Source: an uncultured Prevotella sp.
Lineage (GTDB): Bacteria > Bacteroidota > Bacteroidia > Bacteroidales > Bacteroidaceae
Assembly: GCA_946625715.1 (NCBI GenBank)
Contig: CAMOTK010000043.1
Span: 1-11,327, forward strand
Length of the DNA stretch: 11,327 bases
Direction: 5' to 3'
The notes beneath the pieces are model-generated. The model was not told the origin of the DNA. It was given only the letters and a program-made list of their open reading frames with translations, and ran no database searches. Positions 1-9,000 of the stretch are shown here, one piece after another. Numbering within the stretch: the stretch's first letter is position 1; every line of letters begins with the position of its first letter. Made by a program: the position numbers and the translations under genes.

Positions 1-3000
1 ACCTGGCGCCCACCGACTTCTTCGAGATTCAGCGCTCGCTGACGGGTAAGGAGGATGACTTCAAGACCGTCAGCTCCTCGACGTTCTACGCCCAGGTGGA
101 CCATAAGACGCAGTTCACCTACGTGGACAGCACTCTTCTGGAGGCCGTCGAGACGAGCATGCTCGCGAACGGCGGCACCTTGGACCACCTGACCTACCGC
201 GTGCGCCGCGCCATCACCCAGAACTGGGGTTGGGGCGCCGACAACAACTGCGCCGCCACGGCCACGTGCGTCATTGACAACATGCACCTGCTGCGCATAG
301 CCAGCTACAAGGCGCGCTGGGAGGACGAGGAGGCCTACACCGTGCGCGCCGAGTGGGAATATGCCGACGAGCACGGCGCCGTGTGGGACGACCGTGCCAA
401 GATGATGCTGCGCGTCATCTCGAAGAACCGCGCGGGCGCCATGGTAGACAGCCTGGTCTATACCATCGACGAGACGGAGCGCGCCCAGTGCTACAAGATT
501 ATCAACCTGACGCGCTCGTGCGTCTCCTACGACATCGACATGTATGTGGAGCGCGGCACGTCGCCCATCAACCATTTGGCCGACGTGAAGGACTATTACG
601 TCCCCATCCGCTCGTTTGAGGACTGGCAAGACTTCAACAAGAAAGTCGAGGCAGCCGGTGGTCAGTACGACATGAACGCTCGCCTCTATGCCGACATCAC
701 GGTCAATACTGTGTTAGGCTGGCAAGAAGGTTCCCCCTACCGTGGCACGTTCGACGGCAACGGCCACACGCTGACCGTCAATTACGACGGAAGTGCCAAT
801 AGCGCCTATGACAATGAGTACATTGCTCCGTTCCGCTATGTGACCAATGCTACCATCAAGAACCTGCACGTGGCAGGAACTATCAGCACCAAGGGAAAAC
901 ATGCGGCCGGCCTCATTGCAAATGCCAGGAGCGGTTCCAAAATCTACATCGATAACTGCCGCTCGTCGGTCACCATCAACTCTTCCTACAATGGCGAAAC
1001 CGGCAACGGAGGCTTCTTAGGCAGCCAGGACGAAGCTACAGTCATCATCCGTAACAGTAAGTTCGACGGCAGTTTCGAGGGTGACAACAGTTCTAAGAAC
1101 GGCGGCTTCGTAGGCTGGGTGGCCAGTGGCAGTTCACTGACTATCGACAACTGTCTCTTCGCGCCCGACCATATCAATACCAAAGCAAACGGATGCGCTA
1201 CGTGGGCGGTGAAAGACGAAGGGAACGTCTCTTATTCGCTCATCAACAGCTATGCCACCCGTGAATACGATGCGTTGTTCATCATCCGCAACGCCAGCGA
1301 CTGGCATACGTTTGCTGTGATGGTGAATGAAGCCCGCAACCAGTACGACGTAAACGCAATCCTTTCCGCCGACATCACGACGAGTGAGTGTGCGGGTGTT
1401 GATCCCAATGCTTATTACCGTGGTACTTTCGACGGCAACGGCCACACGCTGACTTTCAACAAGACAGGTGTGACAGAGCAATACATGGCTCCCTTCCGCT
1501 ATGTTGGCAATGCCACCTTCAAGAACCTGCACGTGGCTGGAACCATCCAGACAACGGCTCCAAGAGCGGGCGGACTGATAGGCTGCATACGCAATGAGTT
1601 GAAAATCACCATTGAGAACTGCCGCTCGTCGGTGGACATCAAGAGTGACGTCAACGGCGAAGGCAACAGCGGCGGCTTTATTGGTCATATTTATAATAAT
1701 ACAAAAGTCACCTTCCGCAACTGTGTGTTCGATGGCAAATTTGAAGGTAGTAACAGCCTCTTCAACGGTGGCTTCGTAGGCTTGAACCCCTACGAGTACA
1801 ACAATATAACCTTTGAGAACTGCCTCTTCAAGCCCGCCAGTGTCACCACCGACCCCAGAGGCAGCGATACATGGGTATACGGCGGAAACGGCAAAAACTA
1901 CTCGACTGCCAACTGCTATGCCACCAACGAGTTCTGCCACGTCATCAACGACGGCAACGACTGGGAAACATTCCGGACGGCACTGAACCAACGCGGCTCA
2001 AAGAGCGTGAATGCCATACTGAATGCCGACTTCTCAATCAATCATTCTGCTTCGAACTTCCAGGGCCTGTTCGATGGCAACGGTCATACGCTGACCCTCA
2101 ACGGTACTGACGGCTTGTTCGTTTCGGGCAGTAACTACACCATCCGGAACCTGCACGTCACGGGCAACATCGGCGGCGGTATGCACGTAGCCGGACTGGT
2201 GGGTGCGAGCACTGGCGCCCGCAACGATATAGATTGTTGCTGGGTATCGGTCTCTATACATGCTAACAAATCACATGCCGGCGGCTTCATCGGCCACGCA
2301 GGCACGACTCCGCACTACATCAACAACTGTCTGTTCGACGGCTCCGTCAGCGCCAATAACGATGGAAAAGAAGAAGGTACATCCTACGTCGGAGCATTCA
2401 TCGGCTGGTCGGGCGAAGTAGATCACCACGTCACCAACTGTCTGGAAGACGGTAATTATTACTACGTGGACCATGCAGGATTCTGCTATACGAACGGGTC
2501 AGTATGGGGTAATAGCGGTAGTAGCAGCAATAACTATACCTATAAAGGTGCAAGTTGGAATGAAGTCAATTACGCTGGCATCAGACACGACAATATAGAT
2601 AAGGTAGTTGAGAAACTGGGCAGTGCCTGGCGTAAGGAAGGCACAGATGCCGTGCCCAAGATGTTCACGCGCGAACTGTGGAAAAACGTAGGCGCTCTGT
2701 CAGCCAGCGATCTGGCCAGCAATCTGGGCACTGGCTGGTATGTGGACGGCGACCAAGTGCTGCCTGTGATGGGCAACAGCATCATTGGCACCTCGGCAGA
2801 AGACATAGCACAGTTCTACACGACCGGCTGGACGCTGGAAGGCTCTACGCTCAATCCCACCACGACCACGGTGGAATACCGGGATTACGAAACCTTCAAC
2901 GACCCAAACCTGAAGGGCCTCTTCTACCATAAGAATACGGGTAAGATAGAGCCCGAACTGCTGACGCAGACGCGCCAGAGCAGCGTGCTGCTGTCGTGGA

Positions 3001-6000
3001 GCACCGACAACAAGCCCATCGACTTCTTCCGCGTGCTGCGACGCGTTAAGAGCGCGGCAGGCGACGCCTGGAAAGAGGTGGTCACCGGACTGACCGACAT
3101 GAGCTATGAGGACACGACCGTGTCGCCCCTGGCTACCTATGAATATAAGGTGCAGGCCGTGAACGAGTGCGAAGGCCGCGACTCTACCGAGACCAGTATA
3201 GTCGTGGGCGAGTGTAAGCACACCGGCCGCGTGGAAGGCTACGTGCGCTTCAACGACGGCACAGGTGCACCCGGCGTTTGGGTGTCCGTCGAGTATAAGG
3301 CGAAAGAGTTAACCCGCGTGCAGACCGACGAGAGCGGATACTTCGAGGTAGAGGAACTGTCGTACCAGGGCGGGACGTCTGTGGAATACACTGTAGGCCC
3401 CGTGTCTGATGGCGTTAACATCCCGTCCGTGCTGGTGACCTTCGACGCCACAAGCAACAACGAGACGCTGCGCGAGTTCACCATCACTAACGGACGGCGC
3501 TTCTCGGGCTTCGTCATGTACAACGGCACGAGCATCCCCGTGAAGGGTGTCAACTTCCTGGTGGACGGCAACCGCATCCACAACGCACAGGGCAAGTACG
3601 TGGAGACCGACAACGACGGCTCCTTCTCGTTCCGCGTGCTCGATGGCCAGCATACCGTGCAGGCCGTGATGGACAAGCACGTGTTCACCAACGGCGGCTG
3701 GTATAAGAACAGCAGCAAGCAGAACTTCACCGCCGATGTTGACGGCATCTACTTCTACGACGACACGAAGGTGACCCTGACGGGCCGTGTCGTGGGCGGC
3801 GACGACCAGGGCGAGAAGCCACTGATGAACAACCTCTCGATGAACAACCTGGGCGACTCGCTGACCATGGTGCTCACACTGGAGGGCGACAACACGTCGT
3901 GGCTCGTCTACGACAACCTGAACCCCAACCGCACCGAGCGCGAGGAGGTAGTGAACCATCCGGTCAAGGGTCAGGACCACTACACCACGGTGCGCACCGA
4001 GCGCAAACGCATGACCGTATGGCCAGACGTGACGACGGGCGAGTATATGCTGAAACTGCCGCCCGTGCGCTGGAAGGTGCAGCAGGTCTATTGCGCCGGC
4101 TACCCCACGCTGTTCCAAGAGGGACAGGTGAGCGAGGTCATCGACCTGACCAACGCGCTTGACACGCTGAAGGTGTCCTACGACAGCATCTACTACGACG
4201 TCGACGAGAAGCGCGTGGAGAACCCCACCGCTACCTATCAGGCCGTCTACAACCGCATCTACCACAGCCCCGTGGAGGTGACCTACAAGCAGATAGGCTA
4301 CGACAACTTCGACTACTTGGGCGACAAAACCTACATCTCCACCGATCTGTCGGGCGAGGCGGTGCAGGTGCCGCTGGTATACAGCGTGCGTAAGCCCAAC
4401 TGGCCCGCCAACCGCAAGGACTCGCTCGTGGCCGTCTATACGCTGGGACACCCCGTGTTCAGCATTGAGCGCAAGTACAACATCCAGTTGCAGGTGGCCG
4501 AGCACTATCTGTACAACAACGACCCAGCAGGTCGCGTGGACATAGTGCCCCTGAAGGGCGGCATAGCCTACATGCAGAACGGCATGAGGGCGCTGTCGAT
4601 GGACGACCTGTACACCATCAAGGAGCCGCAGAAGCTGGACAGCCTGGGACAGTGTGTCTTCACCCTGAAGGCCGACCAGACCTCGAACATGAGCAACTGC
4701 CTGCGCACGGTGACCTTCACCGTCGAGCGTGACGGCTCCTTCATCCAGGCCGAGCCCCTGCAGGCCTACGTGATGAACATGTTCCCCGTGGGTGCCGGAC
4801 AGGACATCATGAACGAGGGTGCGCCCATCCTCTACGACATTCTGCGCGACCCGCCAGGAGCCTACAGCAACAATACGCTGGCCAAGGGCACTACCATCAA
4901 CTTTTCGTACATGATGAACGCGTCGCTCAATGCCGGACTCTTCATCAACCTGAAGGTAGGTGATAAATTGGAGACCGTGACAGCCACCGTGTCAGCCCCG
5001 CAAGGCTATGGTGTTGCTATGGGTCCCATTAACGGGGCAGACAATGCCGATTCCAATATTGACATGTTTATGTACAGTGGCAGCGGCAGCAAGGCCTTCT
5101 CGCACACAATGGTCGTGGGCAACAACATCAGCACCAGCGGCGACCCGTCGATGGTGGGTGCCGATGCCGACCTCTACATCGGCACGGTGCAGAACGTGAC
5201 GGTGACACCCATGAGCTCCATCCGCGCCGTGTCCAAAGACCAGATGCTGAAGCTGATTGCACGCCTGGGTAAGGGCAATATCAAGACGCTGACCGGAAAG
5301 GATGTGAACTCTGAACTGGCGAAGAATGTCGGTTACGGTTCGGTGGTGGTGATAGCTACCGGCGAGGACGCCAACGGCAACCCCGTCTACCTGATTCGCG
5401 ACTTGGCACTGGGCTACGGTCCGAAGATTGAGTCGAACTTCGTCTACTCGCAGAAGCAACTGCTGACGCAGATTATCCCCCAGAAGTCCAAGGAGATTGT
5501 CGACCTGATGTTCCTCGGCACGAAGGAGGAGGCACAGCAGAAAGCCAACCGCACGAAGAAGCCCGTCTATCTGTCGCTGCGCGAGCCTACCGACCCGATG
5601 TTCGCCGTGGTCAACAAGAAAGTTGACGGCAAGGTGGACGGCCATCCCTACAACATCACCAAAGACAAGGCCGACGAGGGCGTCAACTACCTGGTGGTGC
5701 TGCCTGCTAACGCGTCAGAAAATGACTACACCGACGAGGTGGAGGATAAGTATGAGGTCATCAAGGCCTGGGTAGACATGATAGCCAGGAACGAGAATGA
5801 GAAACTGCATGCCCGCGACAAGTTGAACAACTACGACGTGGCCGGCGCTGCGGGCGTGAACTACAGCGAGACCTTCGACGCCGGTTACTCGTCGTCGTGG
5901 TCGAACCACTTCCCCATCGCCACCGAGGTTGACTACTTCGGACTGGGTGCGGGTGTCAGCAATGTCTTCTCGGCAGTCGGCATAGCAGGTTCGTTTGCCA

Positions 6001-9000
6001 GTGCGATAGGCCTGTCATTGAAGGAAATGAACGCATGGTCGACCCCGAAACCAGACCTTCCTTTAACGAATATAGATAACGGTATGCAATCGACGGTTAC
6101 CTTCACAGGCAAGTACCTCCACTGGGCGCTATTCCCCATAGCCTCCTATACCACGGTTGGTGCCGACTCGGAGGCACGTTCCTATAACCGCACAGAGTCG
6201 TTCACCATTGCCTGCGACCCGTCGAGCCACCTGAACGTGGACGTCTATCGTGTCCATTACGACGGTTCCGATCAGAACAAGGATGTGAATGTTTATGATG
6301 TCTTCACCAACGACAACTTCAACAATTTCTATGAAATGGTGGCTGACCAGGTGAGAGGGTCGCTCAAGTCCATGAAGATCAACGGTCCGCGCGGCTTCGT
6401 CTTCCGCACCCGTGGCGGCGCCACGCAGAACCCGTGGGAGGACCAGCGCGTGACGAAGTTCTACGACCCAGGCACGCAGTTGGACGCCCGCACGCTGAAG
6501 ATTGTGAACCCGAAGATTCGCCTCGACAAGCAGAGCGTGAGCGGCGTGGCCATCGACGACGCTGCCAAGTTCACCGTCTACGTGGGCAACGACAGCGAGA
6601 AGCCTGAGGCTACCGGCGGCCTGACGCTGCTGCAAGTGTTCGCACTGGACCAGCAGAACCCGCAGGGCGCGAAGATCAGCATCAACGGACAGACGCTGAC
6701 CACCGGCGGCATGACCGTGTCGTGCATTCCCGGTAAGGAGGTTGCCCTGCAGATGGAGGTACGTGCCGGCAGGGGCTTCGACTACGAGGGCCTGGTCATC
6801 GGCGTGATGTCACCCACCGACGCTGAGCACACCTACGCCCTGACGACGTTCGACGTACACTTCCTGCGCGAGGCAGGCGGCGTGAATATCGCCGTGCCTG
6901 GCGACAAGTGGGTGCTGAACACCAACGCCCAGCAGGATTCGAAGCGCGGCTGGTACCTGCCGGTGACCATCAACGGCTTCGACCGCTATCAGCACAACTT
7001 CGACCATATTGAGTTCCAGTACAAGGAGTCGCAGCGCGGCGACGACGCTTGGACGAACCTCTGTTCGTTCTACGCCGACGACTCGCTGATGGCCAAGGCC
7101 AACGGTGAGCGCGAACTGATGAAGGAGAACGCGAACATCACCACCCAGTTCTACGGCGAGGGATGGACGATGGAGCGCGCCTACGACCTGAGGGCCGTCC
7201 TCTTCTGCCGCAACGGCAGCGACTTCCTCACCACGTCGTCGAAGATTATCAGCGGCGTGAAGGACACGCGCCGTCCGCAACTGTTCGGCACGCCCGAACC
7301 GAAGAGCGGTCTGCTCACCAGCGGCGACGACATCGTATTCAACTTCTCTGAGGATATTGAATACAACTATCTGAGCGCCATCACTAACTTCGAGGTGAAG
7401 GGCGAGGTGAACAACAACTCGCTCTCTGAGATGGTGAGCGTGCTGTTCAACGGCAAGGCCAGCGTTGAGAGTGAGGCCAAGCGCAACTTCACCGGCAAGG
7501 ATCTGACCATCGACATGATGGTGAAGCCAGCCGAGACGGGACGCGACATGCCGCTCTTCTCGCACGGCAATAACGGTCAGAAACTGCAGCTCTGGCTCAC
7601 CAAGGACTTCAAGTTGAAGGCAGTGGTCAACGACCAGACCTTCACCACGGACAGCGTCCTCGGCAAGAATGCCTTCCGACATGTGGCCATGGTGCTCAAC
7701 CAGACCGACAGCCTGCTGACACTCTACTACGGTGGACTGGAGGTAGGACATCAGAAACTCTCATCACTGTACAGCGGCACCAGCAACCTCGTATTCGGCC
7801 GTACCAACGAGCAGAACCGCAACGAGAGCCAGTACTACGAGGGACGCATGATGGAGGCACGCCTGTGGTATGCCGCCATGAGCGGTACACTCATCGGCTC
7901 GACCTACGGCGGACAACGGCTGACGGGCTACGAGAAGGACCTCGTAGATTACTATCCGATGAACGAGGGTTCGGGCGACTATGTCATCGACCACACCCAG
8001 GGTGCCAACGCCAAGCTGGTGGAAGCCTCGTGGGCTATCCCGCAAGGTCTGTCACTCCACTTGGAGAAGGCCGACAACGGTGTGCTGCTTGACAAGAACG
8101 CCATGAACCGTACCGCCGATCAGGACTACACGCTGATGTTCTGGTTCAAGACCGACCGCGACGGACGCGGCGCTCTGCTCTCCAACGGTCGTGGCCAGAA
8201 GGAGGACATCAACAGCGAGAATCAGTTCCACATCGGATTCGAGGCTGAGAAACTCATGTACCGCTCGAATGGCTATGCCGTAGAGGTGCCCGGCGACTGG
8301 AGCGACGGACAGTGGCACAATTTCGCCATGACTGTCAACCGCGGCCGCAACGTGGCCAACATCTACGTGGACAAGGAGCTGCGCACGACCTTCGAGGCCG
8401 ACAGCCTGGGCGGCATCAGCGGCGGCTATCCGCTCATCGGTGCTACTCGCTACGACCACTTGAAGGACAACGGCGACGTAGAGGTAATCAACGGTCTCGA
8501 CGCCCTGAAGGGTAACGTCGACGAACTGCTGTTCTTTGCTCAGGCACTGCCAGAGCAGCTCATCAGTACCTACACTACGAAGAGCCCCAACGGCGACGAG
8601 GCCGGTCTGATGACCTACCTGTCGTTCGACCGCCAGGAGCGTCAGAAGGACAACAGCATCGAGCTGGTGCCCTACGTCTACAGCAAGAAGCTCTATCTGG
8701 ACGACCATGGCAATCCCCGCTATCAGCTCGACCCGCTGACGAAGGAGCCTACCGACACGCTGGTACGCGACTACCTGTTCGTGGACGATATGGATGTCGT
8801 CATGCAGCACTTCGACAAGACGCAGGCAGCACCCGTGATGCCTTACGAGGAGGTGACCAACCTGAAGTTCTCCTTCATCGGCAGCGGCAACAAGGTGCTC
8901 GTCGAGCTGGACGAGTCGGCCGCCAAGATGAACCACCGCAACATCTACGTGACGCTGCGCGACATCGAGGACAAGAACGGCAACACGATGGCTTCGCCTC

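Noticed and set aside
96..98. GTG as start codon of the giant gene
   Set aside because: The frame is open to the left edge and the upstream codons encode an Fn3-like strand. No signal peptide follows the GTG.
1134..1991. 285-codon minus-strand frame across GLUG modules 1 and 2
   Set aside because: Its internal repetition merely mirrors the sense-strand GLUG repeats. No plausible protein features.
606..2560. Repeats considered as a CRISPR-like or intergenic repeat array
   Set aside because: The repeats are in-frame protein modules of about 640-680 bases with codon-level variation, not short identical repeats with unique spacers.
3600..3640. Possible calcium or dockerin-like motif in TDNDGSF
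   Set aside because: A single D-N-D-G with no second repeat, in a carboxypeptidase-regulatory-like fold where this loop is normal.
3309..4505. 398-codon open frame on the minus strand
   Set aside because: Same shadow effect. The sense strand encodes clear carboxypeptidase-regulatory-like domains here, while the antisense product is His/Val/Leu-rich and featureless.
6810..7751. 313-codon minus-strand frame
   Set aside because: Antisense shadow over the Ig-like and LamG-coding region, with biased composition and no motifs.
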